Of a stretch of DNA of 64,000 nt, positions 1-9,052 are shown one piece after another (positions within the stretch are counted from its first letter, which is position 1; each line of letters begins with the position of its first letter). Origin of the DNA: Dysosmobacter segnis (lineage in GTDB: Bacteria > Bacillota > Clostridia > Oscillospirales > Oscillospiraceae); contig NZ_JACOQI010000001.1 of NCBI RefSeq assembly GCF_014297285.1, forward strand, positions 372,001 to 436,000, written 5' to 3'. A program made the translations under genes and the position numbers. The notes under the pieces were generated by a model. The model did no database searches, was not told the DNA's origin, and worked only from the letters and a program-made list of their open reading frames with translations.

Positions 1-172
1 TACCGATGTGCAGGTCCTCCCCGGTGACGATCAGGGTCCCGGCGGAGGTGGTCATAATGACGCCGCTCTCGTCGAAGCGCTCCACATCCTCCACGCCGGA
101 AACGGTGAGATGCGCCCGGTCCATCAACTCCAGCCGGTGGGGGGTGACGGGCATATTGAAGTCATTGGTCAT
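1..172 (-). CDS. yabP: Spore coat/cortex protein YabP, N-terminal part (cut by window edge)
   Basis: Only the first 57 residues lie in the window; the gene continues past base 1. The visible part has the YabP pattern of a short lead, then HRLELMDRAHLTVSGVEDVE and a beta-rich segment ending GTLIVTGEDLHIG. YabP is a small sporulation protein made in the mother cell and needed for proper spore formation in Bacillus. The ATG at 172 is preceded by AGGGAGGG at good spacing. It lies just downstream of rqcP on the same strand, the order known from the B. subtilis yabM-yabN-yabO-yabP-yabQ-divIC region, so yabQ and divIC are probably just outside the window. Confidence 0.85.
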   Translation of the reverse strand, partial: MTNDFNMPVTPHRLELMDRAHLTVSGVEDVERFDESGVIMTTSAGTLIVTGEDLHIG

Positions 173-224
173 AAGATCCCTCCCTGCCCTCAGTGTATGC
201 GGACAGGGAGGAAGATAGAAGAAC

Positions 225-467
225 TTATTGGATCTGCCGGTACAGGGCGGCGGCATCGCTCTGCCGCACGGTTTCCTGAACGGACAGCACCTCCACGGTG
301 ACGGTCCGTACGCCGAAGCGCAGGGTGATCTGGTCTCCCTCCTTCACCTCGTAGGAGGCCCGGGCGGGCTTGCCGTTGACGGTGACCAATCCATTGTCGC
401 AGGCTTCGTTGGCCACGGTCCGCCGCTTGATGAGCCGGGAGACCTTGAGATATTTGTCTAAGCGCAT
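225..467 (-). CDS. rqcP: S4-domain RNA-binding protein RqcP (YabO/Hsp15-like)
   Basis: An 80-residue protein made almost entirely of an S4 RNA-binding fold (MRLDKYLKVSRLIKRRTVAN, then a conserved GLVTVNGKPARASYEVKEGD). In Firmicutes this family, formerly YabO, works with RqcH on stalled 50S subunits and helps add Ala tails to truncated nascent chains. An upstream in-frame extension to 503 is possible, but the ATG at 467 has a clear GAAAGGAAG site and starts exactly at the S4 motif. It sits between hupA and yabP. A terminator-like hairpin at 487-515 separates it from hupA, so it may be partly attenuated from the HU transcript. Confidence 0.9.
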   Translation of the reverse strand: MRLDKYLKVSRLIKRRTVANEACDNGLVTVNGKPARASYEVKEGDQITLRFGVRTVTVEVLSVQETVRQSDAAALYRQIQ

Positions 468-486
468 GATGCTTCCTTTCTTGAAA

Positions 487-515
487 AATGAAAAAGGGGG
501 CATAACGCCCCCTTT
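487..515 (-). terminator. Hairpin terminator after hupA
   Basis: The arms AAAGGGGGC (493-501) and GCCCCCTTT (507-515) pair perfectly around a 5-base loop. On the minus strand a T-rich tract (TTTTTCATTTTTC) follows, giving a rho-independent terminator shape between hupA and rqcP. Confidence 0.75.
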
Positions 516-526
516 ACGGTGTGAAT

Positions 527-802
527 TTATTCAGCCACAGCGTCCTTCAGAGCCTTGCCGGCCTTGAACACGGGCACCTTGGAAGCGGGGATCTCGACAA
601 CTTCCTTGGTACGGGGGTTACGGCCGGTGCGGGCAGCGCGGGACTTGACCTCGAAAGAACCGAAGCCAACCAGCTGGACCTTGTCGCCTTCCTTCAGAGC
701 GGCGGTAATGGCGTCCAGGGTAGCGGAGACAGCAGTCTCAGCGTCCTTCTTGGAAATTTCAGCGGCAGCGGCCACGGCGGCGATCAGTTCAGCTTTGTTC
801 AT
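527..802 (-). CDS. hupA: HU-family DNA-binding protein
   Basis: A 91-residue HU/IHF-family nucleoid protein. It opens [20 protein letters not shown] and has the beta-arm region [20 protein letters not shown] with the usual GRNP turn that inserts into the DNA minor groove, then a C-terminal helix [11 protein letters not shown]. Length matches the family (about 90). The start at 802 was chosen over an in-frame extension because AGGAGG lies a few bases upstream and the family begins MNK. It lies between mazG and rqcP, a common Clostridia arrangement, and is followed by its own terminator, so it is probably the most highly expressed gene of this cluster. Confidence 0.96.
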   Translation of the reverse strand: MNKAELIAAVAAAAEISKKDAETAVSATLDAITAALKEGDKVQLVGFGSFEVKSRAARTGRNPRTKEVVEIPASKVPVFKAGKALKDAVAE

Positions 803-869
803 GAGTATATCCTCCTGTAAAATAATTGAAATCAATTTTATCTTTTATCGCGTTTCCGCAATGAAGATC

Positions 870-1667
870 TTAGTTTTCTTTGGCTTGCTCCCAAAGAGCG
901 ATTTTTTCTGCTTCCGTATAAGCGTTCAGCGGGCGGTCGGCGGCATCCGCCACCCGGCGGAAGCGACCTTGGTATTTGTCGCAGGCCCGGTGCAGAGCGT
1001 CCTCCGGGTCCACACCGGACATCTGGGCGATCTTGCAGAGAATGAACAGAGCGTCGCCCAGCTCCTCCCGGATGCCGTGAGGACTGTCCACAGGCTGTCC
1101 GGCCTCCACGGCCTGCCGCAGCTCGGCGGTTTCCTCATCCAGCTTGTCCAGCGCACCGGCAGCGGAGTCCCAGTTGAATCCGGCCTTTACAGAGCGGGAG
1201 ACGATCTTTTCCGCCCGCCACAGCGCCGGCAGCGTATGGGGTACGGCTTCCACAGCGTCCGCCGGGGAGGTGAACCCCTTTTCCTTCTTTTTCTGAGCCT
1301 CCCAGCCCTCCAGCGCCTGTGCGCTGTCGGCGGCCTCGGCAGCACCGAATACATGGGTGTGGCGGAACACCAGCTTCTGAGCCACGCCGTCCACCACGTC
1401 ATCTGCGGTGAAACGGCCCTGCTCCTCTTCCATCACGGAATGGAACACCACCTGAAGCAGAACATCCCCCAATTCCTCGCACATACCGGGGATGTCATTC
1501 CGGTCAATGGCGTCCAGCGCCTCGTAGGTCTCCTCCAGAAAATTCCGGCGGATGGACTGATGGGTCTGCTCGCGGTCCCAAGGACAGCCCTCGGGGGCAC
1601 GCAGCAGGTGCATGATGGTGAGAAGATCCTCCCACCCATAGCGTTGTTTCCTTTGAAAATTTACCAT
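870..1667 (-). CDS. mazG: Nucleoside triphosphate pyrophosphohydrolase MazG
   Basis: 265 residues with two MazG all-alpha NTP pyrophosphatase domains. The N-terminal copy carries LRAPEGCPWDREQTHQSIRR and the metal-binding EETYEALDAI...EELGDVLLQVVFH helices. The C-terminal copy has LDEETAELRQAV...REELGDALFILCKIA. MazG hydrolyses NTPs and dNTPs to monophosphates, cleaning aberrant nucleotides and modulating stress alarmones. The B. subtilis homologue YabN has an extra N-terminal tetrapyrrole-methylase domain; this protein lacks it and has only the MazG part. It lies 68 bases after yabM and ahead of hupA. Confidence 0.94.
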   Translation of the reverse strand: MVNFQRKQRYGWEDLLTIMHLLRAPEGCPWDREQTHQSIRRNFLEETYEALDAIDRNDIPGMCEELGDVLLQVVFHSVMEEEQGRFTADDVVDGVAQKLVFRHTHVFGAAEAADSAQALEGWEAQKKKEKGFTSPADAVEAVPHTLPALWRAEKIVSRSVKAGFNWDSAAGALDKLDEETAELRQAVEAGQPVDSPHGIREELGDALFILCKIAQMSGVDPEDALHRACDKYQGRFRRVADAADRPLNAYTEAEKIALWEQAKEN

Positions 1668-1735
1668 ATCTCCACTGCCTTTGCAAGCTATTTTATCCTG
1701 AAAACGTTGATATAACAGGATTTTTTATAAATCGT

Positions 1736-3349
1736 TCACTTCAAGCGCAAAAGTTTGGCTATTTTTTCGCCTTTAGGCAGAGCTTTTACGTCCTCTGCCT
1801 GTAAGATTCGCAGGGCAATGACCAGAACGCCGTATACCACCACACCGGCCAGAATGCCGCAGAAGGTAGCGAGGGCATTGGCACCGTAAGCGCTGTGGCC
1901 GTTGAGGACTCTGGCAACAAGGCCGCACACTGCCCAGGCGGCGGCGCCCATCACGGCGGAGGCTACGATGGGCTTTCCGAACAGCCGCGTGTACCGGGGC
2001 TTCTCCGGGGAATATTTCCACACGAAGAAAAGGTTCAGTCCGCAGATGGTCAGATAGCAGCACAGGGTAGAAATGGGCGCGCCGTGGATGCTGATGTCCG
2101 GGTTGCCCACCAGAATGTAGTTCATGACCACCTTCACCACGCCGCCGGCGATGACGGTGAAAATAGGAAGCTTCTCCTTACCATAGGTCTGCAAAATGGC
2201 ATTGGTCAAAATCATCAGGCAGATGAAGATCAGGGCAATGCCTAAAATCTGCAAATGGGGTCCCGCCGCCAGCGCGTCCTCCGGCTGCATGGGCAGCATG
2301 AGCCGTTCAATGGGGGTGGACAGCACGGAGAGCCCCACGCCCGCAGGCAGCGCCAGAATGGCGATGAGCCGGAAGGCGGAGGAGATGATGCGGTCCGCCT
2401 CAGCGTGGTCCTTCCGGGCCAGCGCCGCCGCCGCGAAGGGAATCAGGCTCATGGTGACAGGATAAACAAAGGAGGCCACCATGTTGGGCATATTCATGGC
2501 GATGCGGTACTGGCCGTTCAGCACAGCCGCCGCCGTTTCTGAAAGGCCCAGTCCGTTTTGCAGGCGGCCCATGACGATCTTGGTATCAATGATGTTGATG
2601 ATGCTCATGGCGGAGTTGCTCAGGGTGATGGGAACGCCGATGAGCAGGATCTGCTTAATGATCTGCCCGCTGGAGGAGGGAACGTCCAAAGATTCCTTCC
2701 GGTTCCGGTGGGTGACGAGATAGGCGCACAGGAACAGCATGGATACCGCTGTGCCCGCCGTGACGCCCACAATGGCCCCGGCAGCGCTGAGTTCGGCGGT
2801 TTTGCCGATGTGCAGAACGTACCACGCCAGCGGCAGGCCGATGCCCAGCTTCAAAAGGGCCTCCAGCACCTGACTGACGGCGGTGGGAGTCATGTTCCCC
2901 TGCCCCTGGGTATAGCCCCGCATACAGGCCAGCAGACACACGCAGAACACCGCTGGGGCCAGCGCCTGTACGGCGGTGGCGGCCAGAGAGTTGTTCAGGA
3001 ACCGGGCCAGCGCGTCCGCACGGAAGAACATCAGCACGGAGCAGACCAGACCCAGACCGAAGAACAGCCAGATGGCGGTGGAGAAGATCCGCCGCTTCTC
3101 GTTTTCCAGCCCCTTGGCGTGGGCCTGACTGGTCATCCGGGAGATGGCCAGGGGCAGGCCCGCCGTGGAAAAGGTCAGCAAAAAGTTGTAGATCTGGTAG
3201 GCGGTGTCAAAATAAGTTTGTCCCGCGCTGCCCAGAATGTTGCTGAGAGGGATCTTGTAGGCCGCGCCGATGAGCTTGACGATGACCACAGCCGCCGCCA
3301 GAATGGCGGCGCCGCCTAAGAAGGATTGCTTTTTCGCAGGAGTTGCCAT
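1736..3349 (-). CDS. SpoVB/YabM-type polysaccharide flippase (MATE/MOP superfamily)
   Basis: 537 residues with about 14 hydrophobic membrane segments spread over the whole length, beginning FLGGAAILAAAVVIVKLIGA and containing the family's ILGSAGQTYFDTAYQIYNFL and LPLAISRM signatures. Relatives (SpoVB, YtgP, YabM, MurJ-like) export lipid-linked cell-wall or cortex precursors. The position directly ahead of mazG matches yabM in B. subtilis, so it probably acts in spore envelope or peptidoglycan assembly. Family membership is clear; the exact substrate cannot be read from sequence. Confidence 0.88.
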   Translation of the reverse strand: MATPAKKQSFLGGAAILAAAVVIVKLIGAAYKIPLSNILGSAGQTYFDTAYQIYNFLLTFSTAGLPLAISRMTSQAHAKGLENEKRRIFSTAIWLFFGLGLVCSVLMFFRADALARFLNNSLAATAVQALAPAVFCVCLLACMRGYTQGQGNMTPTAVSQVLEALLKLGIGLPLAWYVLHIGKTAELSAAGAIVGVTAGTAVSMLFLCAYLVTHRNRKESLDVPSSSGQIIKQILLIGVPITLSNSAMSIINIIDTKIVMGRLQNGLGLSETAAAVLNGQYRIAMNMPNMVASFVYPVTMSLIPFAAAALARKDHAEADRIISSAFRLIAILALPAGVGLSVLSTPIERLMLPMQPEDALAAGPHLQILGIALIFICLMILTNAILQTYGKEKLPIFTVIAGGVVKVVMNYILVGNPDISIHGAPISTLCCYLTICGLNLFFVWKYSPEKPRYTRLFGKPIVASAVMGAAAWAVCGLVARVLNGHSAYGANALATFCGILAGVVVYGVLVIALRILQAEDVKALPKGEKIAKLLRLK

Positions 3350-3398
3350 GGATGTTACCTCGAATTTTCAGATTGAGAGGGGCGGGGCGTATCCCCAC

Positions 3399-3467
3399 TC
3401 AGCGGGCGAAAAAAATCTTTTCGCCCCGCTGAGCAGGTTTTCAGAACTTTATAAAAGTTCTGAAAAC
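3399..3467 (-). terminator. Two tandem hairpins in the yabM upstream gap
   Basis: The gap 3350-3678 has no gene. It holds a stem TCAGCGGG-CGAAAA pairing with TTTTCGCCCCGCTGA (3399-3433, one bulged base), then a perfect 14-bp stem with a 3-base loop (3437-3467, GTTTTCAGAACTTT and its complement). On the minus strand they follow the zinc-ribbon gene and could end the hemZ-side transcript. Further right (3480-3660) are more short inverted repeats, including a GGAAACC/GGTTTCC pair that recurs near 32.2 kb. Confidence 0.5.
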
Positions 3468-3678
3468 TTAGGATTTCAATGGCGCAGGAAACCCCTCTTA
3501 GGTTTCCCGCACACACCCTTTACCCGCAAGGGGTATGCGGCATCCGTAGAGCGGCGGAGCCGCTAACGGCTGCCCTACCTTACCGTTGCGGAGAATTTAT
3601 CGCTTTATCGACAGTCTTTCGGCGGCGTACCGCCGCTATTGGTTAGGTATGCGCCGCAGGAGCGGAACATACCCGTCA

Positions 3679-4041
3679 TTACAGCTTTTCGCCGCAGTCC
3701 CGGCAGTATACGTCCTCCGGCTGGACCTCATGTCCGCAGCGGGGGCAAATCAGATGGATGATGGGTTCTCCCTCCAGATCCCGGAGTCGGGCCTTGAGCT
3801 CATCGATCTCCCGCATTTTTTCCAGCAGCAGCTCGGAATCCGTAGGAGTGCCGGTGTGGGTGGCATACAGCAGCTCGCCCAGTTCCCGGAGACCGACGTT
3901 GACGCCGGCGCGGAGATCCGCGATCTCTAACTGCCGCTTGGCGGCATCCGTCAGCCGTTTGGCGCCCAACCCCATGGTACAGATGGCGTCCCGCGCCAGT
4001 CCTTCCGCCTTGGTCCAATACGCTTCACAGCTATGTTCCAT
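3679..4041 (-). CDS. Small zinc-ribbon protein of unknown function
   Basis: 120 residues. Residues 1-90 are predicted helical (WTKAEGLARDAICTMGLGAK..., LELLLEKMREIDELKARLRD), resembling a short coiled coil. The C-terminus is a zinc ribbon, CPRCGHEV-x5-VYCRDCGEKL, with two CxxC knuckles. The start has a strong AAGGAGGGTC site. It is 32 bases after hemZ on the same strand and is probably the last gene of that operon. No enzymatic motif is visible, and a scaffold or regulatory role would be a guess. Confidence 0.75.
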   Translation of the reverse strand: MEHSCEAYWTKAEGLARDAICTMGLGAKRLTDAAKRQLEIADLRAGVNVGLRELGELLYATHTGTPTDSELLLEKMREIDELKARLRDLEGEPIIHLICPRCGHEVQPEDVYCRDCGEKL

Positions 4042-4073
4042 GAATGACCCTCCTTGCGGCTGTGGCCGCCCGT

Positions 4074-5591
4074 TTAAGTTTCGGGAACGTATTTTTGATA
4101 AAACTCCGCGAAAGCAGCCTGGTTTTGCTGGATTTTCTCCGGCCGCTCCGTGTATTCCTTGGGATACTTCAGGTTAAAGACCCGCTCGATGTGGTTGGTG
4201 CCGGGCTCCACCATTTTAGTGGAACCGCCCGCACCGAAGGACAGGATGGAGCACAGCTCCGACATGATGTCCACGTTGTACCAGCACTCCCCGCCGGGGC
4301 GGCTCCAACCCACGTTCTCAAAGCTGCCGGACATATACTTCTGCCGGTAGAGGTAGTAGGGGACAAAGCCTGCGGCCCGCAGGGTAGGGGCGGCATAGTC
4401 CAGCATGGCCTGCACGGCGGCGCCATCGGGAATGGAGAGACCCTCCATGAGAATGCGGCTGCCCTTTTTCAGCGCCAGCGTGTGGATGGTGATGTCATCG
4501 GCCCCCAGTTCCAGACATTTGTCCAGAGAACGGCGGAAGCCCTCCGGTGTATCCGCCGGCAGACCTGCGATGAGGTCCATGTTGACGTGGGGGAACCGGT
4601 AGGTCCGCACCAGCTCCATGGCCCGCACCGTATCCGCAGAGACATGGCGGCGGCCGATGGCGGCGAGGACGTGATCCTCCATGGTCTGAGGATTCACGCA
4701 GACCCGTGTGACGCCGTGACTTTTCAGAACGGCCAGTTTTTCGGCGGTGATGGTATCCGGACGGCCGATCTCTACCGTGATCTCCGGACAGGCGGAGAGA
4801 TCGAAGGATTCTTCCAGAGCCGTCAGGATGGCATCCATCTGATCCGGCGTCAGGATGCCGGGGGTGCCGCCGCCCATGTAGAAGGTGCGGGGCCGCAGAT
4901 GGTTTTTCCGCACCATTTCTCCCCCAGCCCGGATCTCCGCGATCAGGGCCTTTACATAGGGCTCCACCAGAGAAAAACTTCGCTCCACGCTCTGACTGAC
5001 AAAGGAGCAGTAGGCGCAACGGGTGGGACAGAAGGGAATACCCACATACAGGTCGATATCCCGCTTTTCCAACCGCTTCAACGCCTGATAGCCCACGGCA
5101 CCAGTCTCCAAAGCCAGCGCCGCCCGGTCCTCAGGGACGAAATAGCGCGCCTTCAGTTCCCGCTTGGCTTCCTCCGGGGTCTTGCCCTCCATCAGCGCCC
5201 GTGTGATGGGCTTGTCGGGCCGGACGCCGGTGAGCATCCCCCAGGGGGGCAGCGTCAGCTTTTCCGCGGCGCGGAGCGCTTCCGGCAGCTTGGGATACAG
5301 ATCCAGAAATGCCAGATAGAAGCAGGCCGCCACGGCGTAGCGCCGCTGGCCTTCTTTTTCAAAGTCCGTGCCGGTGAGGGAGGATGCAAAGGTCCCGGCG
5401 GCGGTGTATCCGTGATAGTGCAGCTCCGCTGTGACCTGACAGTCCGCCGCCGTTTCCCCGGCGGCAAGGCGGCACCACGCCTCGTCTCCTGGCTGCACCG
5501 CGTCATAGGTCGGTTTTTCCAGCGGAAAGAGGGTCATCAGGCTCTGTTCGACGATATAGCGCTCGTCATGACCTAAAAATTCCAGCTTCAT
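4074..5591 (-). CDS. hemZ: HemZ-type radical SAM protein (coproporphyrinogen dehydrogenase family)
   Basis: 505 residues. The radical-SAM core starts near residue 175 with the cluster motif CPTRCAYCSF (CxxxCxxC) after YVGIPF, followed by FYMGGGTPGILTPDQM and the VEIGRPDTIT segment, a layout shared with HemN/HemZ oxygen-independent coproporphyrinogen III oxidases. The first 170 residues are the HemZ-specific N-terminal region. HemZ was described as a HemN-like enzyme in B. subtilis, but family members vary, and without other heme genes in view the substrate is uncertain. The ATG lies one base beyond the stop of the upstream MBL hydrolase gene, implying translational coupling. Confidence 0.88.
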   Translation of the reverse strand: MKLEFLGHDERYIVEQSLMTLFPLEKPTYDAVQPGDEAWCRLAAGETAADCQVTAELHYHGYTAAGTFASSLTGTDFEKEGQRRYAVAACFYLAFLDLYPKLPEALRAAEKLTLPPWGMLTGVRPDKPITRALMEGKTPEEAKRELKARYFVPEDRAALALETGAVGYQALKRLEKRDIDLYVGIPFCPTRCAYCSFVSQSVERSFSLVEPYVKALIAEIRAGGEMVRKNHLRPRTFYMGGGTPGILTPDQMDAILTALEESFDLSACPEITVEIGRPDTITAEKLAVLKSHGVTRVCVNPQTMEDHVLAAIGRRHVSADTVRAMELVRTYRFPHVNMDLIAGLPADTPEGFRRSLDKCLELGADDITIHTLALKKGSRILMEGLSIPDGAAVQAMLDYAAPTLRAAGFVPYYLYRQKYMSGSFENVGWSRPGGECWYNVDIMSELCSILSFGAGGSTKMVEPGTNHIERVFNLKYPKEYTERPEKIQQNQAAFAEFYQKYVPET

Positions 5592-5592
5592 A

Positions 5593-6228
5593 TCAGCCTT
5601 GCTCCCGCAGTGCCATCTGCATATAGGGGTTGAAGCGCCGCTCCCGGTCCAGAGTGCTGGGCTCCATGTGTCCCGGCAGGACCCGGTAGTCCCCGGGAAG
5701 GGCGGCCAGTCGGGCCAGAGAGGCCATCATCTGCTTCATGCTGCCGCCGGGAAAGTCTGTCCGGCCGCAGGAACCGGCAAACAGGGTGTCCCCGCAGAAC
5801 AGGGTATCTCCGCACAGCAGCGTGACGCTGCCCTCGGAGTGGCCGGGGGTGTGAAGCACCTGAAGCTCCAGCGTGCCCACCGTGATGCGGTCTCCCTCGC
5901 CGTAGAAATTCACGCCGCCGAAGGGGATCCGGGCCAGTTCGCTTTTCAGAGGGAACAGCTGGGTCTGCGGACTGTCAAAATCCGCCTGATGGATATAGAC
6001 CGCCGTCGGCGGCAGCGTCTCCATCAAAGCTGCCACCGCACCGGTGTGGTCATAGTGGCCGTGGGTCAGCAGGATCTTATCCACGGTGCAGTCCAGCTTT
6101 TCGGCGGCGGAGAGGATCAGCTCCGGCTCCGCACCGGGATCGATCACGGCGCAGACCTTAGCCGCTTCGTCGCAGAGAATGTAGCAGTTGGTACCGATGG
6201 ACCCCACCTGCAAGGCTTGGATCTTCAT
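5593..6228 (-). CDS. MBL-fold metallo-hydrolase (glyoxalase II-like)
   Basis: 211 residues with the full metallo-beta-lactamase signature: THGHYDHTGA (HxHxDH), HTPGHSEGS, the GDTLFAGSCGRTDF loop and a final LPGHMEPS His. This matches the YqgX/YcbL group of small glyoxalase II-like hydrolases that cleave thioesters or related compounds using two metal ions. The start at 6228 (MKIQAL) is preceded by GAGGTG; a GTG nine bases upstream is less well placed. It lies between dtd and hemZ, a conserved neighbourhood in Clostridia. The substrate is unknown. Confidence 0.9.
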   Translation of the reverse strand: MKIQALQVGSIGTNCYILCDEAAKVCAVIDPGAEPELILSAAEKLDCTVDKILLTHGHYDHTGAVAALMETLPPTAVYIHQADFDSPQTQLFPLKSELARIPFGGVNFYGEGDRITVGTLELQVLHTPGHSEGSVTLLCGDTLFCGDTLFAGSCGRTDFPGGSMKQMMASLARLAALPGDYRVLPGHMEPSTLDRERRFNPYMQMALREQG

Positions 6229-6252
6229 AAGACACACCTCATTGAAATCAGT

Positions 6253-6693
6253 TTACTCTTCCGTGTCGAACAGGATGGTGACCGGACCGTCGTTCTGGGA
6301 ATAGACCTGCATGTCGGCGCCGAATTCGCCGTGCTGCACATCGAAGCCCCGCTCCCGGCAGTGGGCCATGAACCGCTCATAGAGGGGGATGGCCAGATCG
6401 GGCTTGGCCGCGCCGGAGAAGCCGGGGCGGCGGGAGGAGGTATCGGCGTACAGGGTGAACTGGGACACCACCAGCAGGCTGCCGCCCACCTGCTCCAGAT
6501 TCAGGTTCATCTTTTCGTTTTCATCCTCAAAGACCCGCAGATTGCAGATCTTGTCCGCCAGCTTGTCGGCGGTGACCTCCGTATCGTTGGGGCCTACGCC
6601 CAGCAGCACCAGAAAACCGGTGCCTATCTGACCGTTGACCTGTTCATTGATGACAACAGAGGCGTTTTTGACTCGTGTAACAACAGCACGCAT
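6253..6693 (-). CDS. dtd: D-aminoacyl-tRNA deacylase
   Basis: 146 residues, the usual DTD length. It starts MRAVVTRVKNASVVI, has the SQFTLYADT motif with the catalytic-site residues, and the C-terminal NDGPVTILFDT segment carrying the Gly-Pro motif that enforces chirality. DTD removes D-amino acids (and Gly from tRNA-Ala) so they are not used in translation. GGAGTTGC precedes the ATG. It stands 24 bases before the MBL hydrolase gene and downstream of relA, and a relA-dtd pair is frequent in Firmicutes. Confidence 0.97.
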   Translation of the reverse strand: MRAVVTRVKNASVVINEQVNGQIGTGFLVLLGVGPNDTEVTADKLADKICNLRVFEDENEKMNLNLEQVGGSLLVVSQFTLYADTSSRRPGFSGAAKPDLAIPLYERFMAHCRERGFDVQHGEFGADMQVYSQNDGPVTILFDTEE

Positions 6694-6838
6694 GGTAGCA
6701 ACTCCTTATTTAATACCCGAAAGGGTATGCTTCGTAATGGGCCTTGCCCGCAAACCGGGCAGATCCGTGTATTCTGTATTTTATCAAGAGGGGATCTTTG
6801 CGGCAGCGGAGAAAATCCGTCCCCAATGCCGCGAAAGA

Positions 6839-9052
6839 TCAGCCCACAGGCCGGTTGACCTGCAGAACGCCGGAGATCTGATGGAGCTTGTTCATGAGGG
6901 TGGACAACTGCGCGCCATCCTTGATCTGGATCTCGATGCGGATGATGGCGAAGCCGTCCTCCGTGCTGCGGGTGTTCAGACCCAGCACAAAGGTTTTGGT
7001 GGTGGAGAGGGCGGAGGAGATGTCCAGCAGCAGGTTCAGCCGGTCCTTGCAGACCGCCTCGATGGTGGTGGGATAGCTGTCATTGGTATCGGTGCCCCAG
7101 GAGACATGGATCCAGCGGCCGGGCTGCTCCTTCCGCTTTTCCTCCGAGGCGTTGGGACAGTCCGCCCGGTGGACGGACACGCCGTAGCCACGGGTGATGA
7201 AGCCCACGATGTCGTCTCCGGGGACGGGGGTGCAGCATTTGGAGAACTTCACCAAACAGTTGTCCAGACCTTCCACGATAATGCCCTGCTCGCTCTTGAC
7301 GGCCTTGGGCTGCTTGGGAGTGTCCGCAGGCTTGGGGTCCTCCTTGGACTCCGTCACAGCCTCTGCCAGCATCTGCTCCTGCTGCCGCTGCTGCTGGCGG
7401 CGCTGCAACTCGCCCTGGATCCGGCTCACCGCCTTCTGAGCGGTGAAGCCGCCATAGCCGATGGCGGCGTAGAGATCGTCCAGCGTGGGATAAGCTACCT
7501 TTTTCAGCAGCACCGGCAGGAATTCCGGGTCCAGTACGTCTTTCATGGCGATGCCGCAGTGACGCAGCTCCGCGTCGAAGGCGGAGCGGCCGTTGGCGAT
7601 GTTCTCGTCCCGCTTTTCCTTTTTGAACCACTGGCGGATTTTGGAGCGGGCCTCGTTGCTCTTGGCAATCTTCATCCAGTCCCGGCTGGGGCCCTTGGCG
7701 TTTTTGGAGGTCAAAATCTCCACGATGTCACCGTTTTTCAGCACATGGTCCAGCGTGACGATGCGGTTATTCACCTTGGCGCCGATCATGCGGTTGCCCA
7801 CGGCGGAATGGATGGCGTAGGCGAAGTCGATGGGGGTGGCTCCGGCGGGGAGGTTCTGCACGTCGCCGTTGGGGGTGAACACGAACACCTCGTCGGAGAA
7901 CATATCCACCTTCAGGGAGTGGATAAACTCCTCAGCATCGGCACCTTCCTGATTTTCCAGCAGACGGCGTACCCACTCGTACTTGCCCTCGGTGCCGGCA
8001 CCCTGACCGTTCTGCTTATACTTCCAGTGGGCGGCCACGCCGTACTCGGCGATCTCGTGCATCTCCGTGGTGCGGATCTGCACCTCAAAGGGGATGCCCT
8101 CATTGCCCATGACGGTGGTGTGAAGGCTCTGGTAGCCGTTGGGCTTGGGGGTGCCGATATAGTCCTTGAAGCGTCCCAGAATGGGCTTGTAGAGGTCGTG
8201 GATCACGCCCAGCACGTTGTAGCAGTCGCTGACGGTGTCCACCACCACCCGGAACGCAAAGAGGTCGAAAATCTCATCCAGAGATTTGTTCTGGCTGAAC
8301 ATTTTCCGGTAGATGGAATAAGGGTGCTTCATGCGGCCGTAGACAATGTGCTTGATGCCCATTTCATTGAGCCGCTGATCGATCTGAGCCTGGGTGCGGC
8401 TCATGAGAGCGTCATACTCCGGGCGCTTGGCGTCCAGCTTGGAGACGATCTCATCGTAGCCGATGGGGTCCAGATATTTTAAGGAGAGATCCTCCAGCTC
8501 CCACTTCATCCGCTGCATACCCAGCCGGTGTGCGATGGGGGCGTAGATCTCCATGGTCTCCAGAGATTTCTGCTTCTGCTTGGCGGGAGTCTGATACTCC
8601 ATGGTCCGCATATTGTGGAGCCGGTCGGAGATCTTGATGAGGATGACCCGGATGTCTTTACTCATGGCGATGAGCATTTTCCGGAGGTTCTCCATTTGCT
8701 CGTCTTCCTTGGTGGCGTACTGGATCCGGGTCAGCTTGCTGACGCCCTCCACCAGATCCGCCACCGTGGGGGAGGTGAGCTTGGCCACGTCATCATACGT
8801 GGCGTCCGTATCCTCAATGACATCGTGAAGCAGGGCCGCCTCGATGGACTCGGAGTCCAGGTGCAGTTCCTCCGCCACAATCTGCGCCACGGCTAAGGGG
8901 TGGGTGATATAAAGCTCACCGCTTTTGCGGCGCTGCTCGCCGTGATGCAGCTTGGCGAATTCATAGGATTCCCGGATGCGCTTGAAATCCGCGCCCGGAT
9001 TGTATTCCCGGACGGTATTCTCCAATTTCTCAAACTGTTCGTCAATCGTCAC
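6839..9052 (-). CDS. relA: Bifunctional (p)ppGpp synthetase/hydrolase RelA/SpoT
   Basis: 737 residues in the long Rel order. The HD hydrolase domain has H51 and HDVIEDT at 76-82; then comes the synthetase domain (GRMKHPYSIYRKM, YIGTPKPNGYQSLHT). The C-terminal half holds a TGS domain (VFTPNGDVQNLPAGATPIDF), a zinc-finger region with CCTPVPGDDIVGF, and an ACT domain at the end. The intact HD motif means it can both make and degrade (p)ppGpp, setting stringent control. The start is GTG at 9052, and GTGA overlaps the recJ stop by 4 bases, so the two genes are translationally coupled. The gap to dtd (145 bp) contains small hairpins only. Confidence 0.97.
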   Translation of the reverse strand: MTIDEQFEKLENTVREYNPGADFKRIRESYEFAKLHHGEQRRKSGELYITHPLAVAQIVAEELHLDSESIEAALLHDVIEDTDATYDDVAKLTSPTVADLVEGVSKLTRIQYATKEDEQMENLRKMLIAMSKDIRVILIKISDRLHNMRTMEYQTPAKQKQKSLETMEIYAPIAHRLGMQRMKWELEDLSLKYLDPIGYDEIVSKLDAKRPEYDALMSRTQAQIDQRLNEMGIKHIVYGRMKHPYSIYRKMFSQNKSLDEIFDLFAFRVVVDTVSDCYNVLGVIHDLYKPILGRFKDYIGTPKPNGYQSLHTTVMGNEGIPFEVQIRTTEMHEIAEYGVAAHWKYKQNGQGAGTEGKYEWVRRLLENQEGADAEEFIHSLKVDMFSDEVFVFTPNGDVQNLPAGATPIDFAYAIHSAVGNRMIGAKVNNRIVTLDHVLKNGDIVEILTSKNAKGPSRDWMKIAKSNEARSKIRQWFKKEKRDENIANGRSAFDAELRHCGIAMKDVLDPEFLPVLLKKVAYPTLDDLYAAIGYGGFTAQKAVSRIQGELQRRQQQRQQEQMLAEAVTESKEDPKPADTPKQPKAVKSEQGIIVEGLDNCLVKFSKCCTPVPGDDIVGFITRGYGVSVHRADCPNASEEKRKEQPGRWIHVSWGTDTNDSYPTTIEAVCKDRLNLLLDISSALSTTKTFVLGLNTRSTEDGFAIIRIEIQIKDGAQLSTLMNKLHQISGVLQVNRPVG

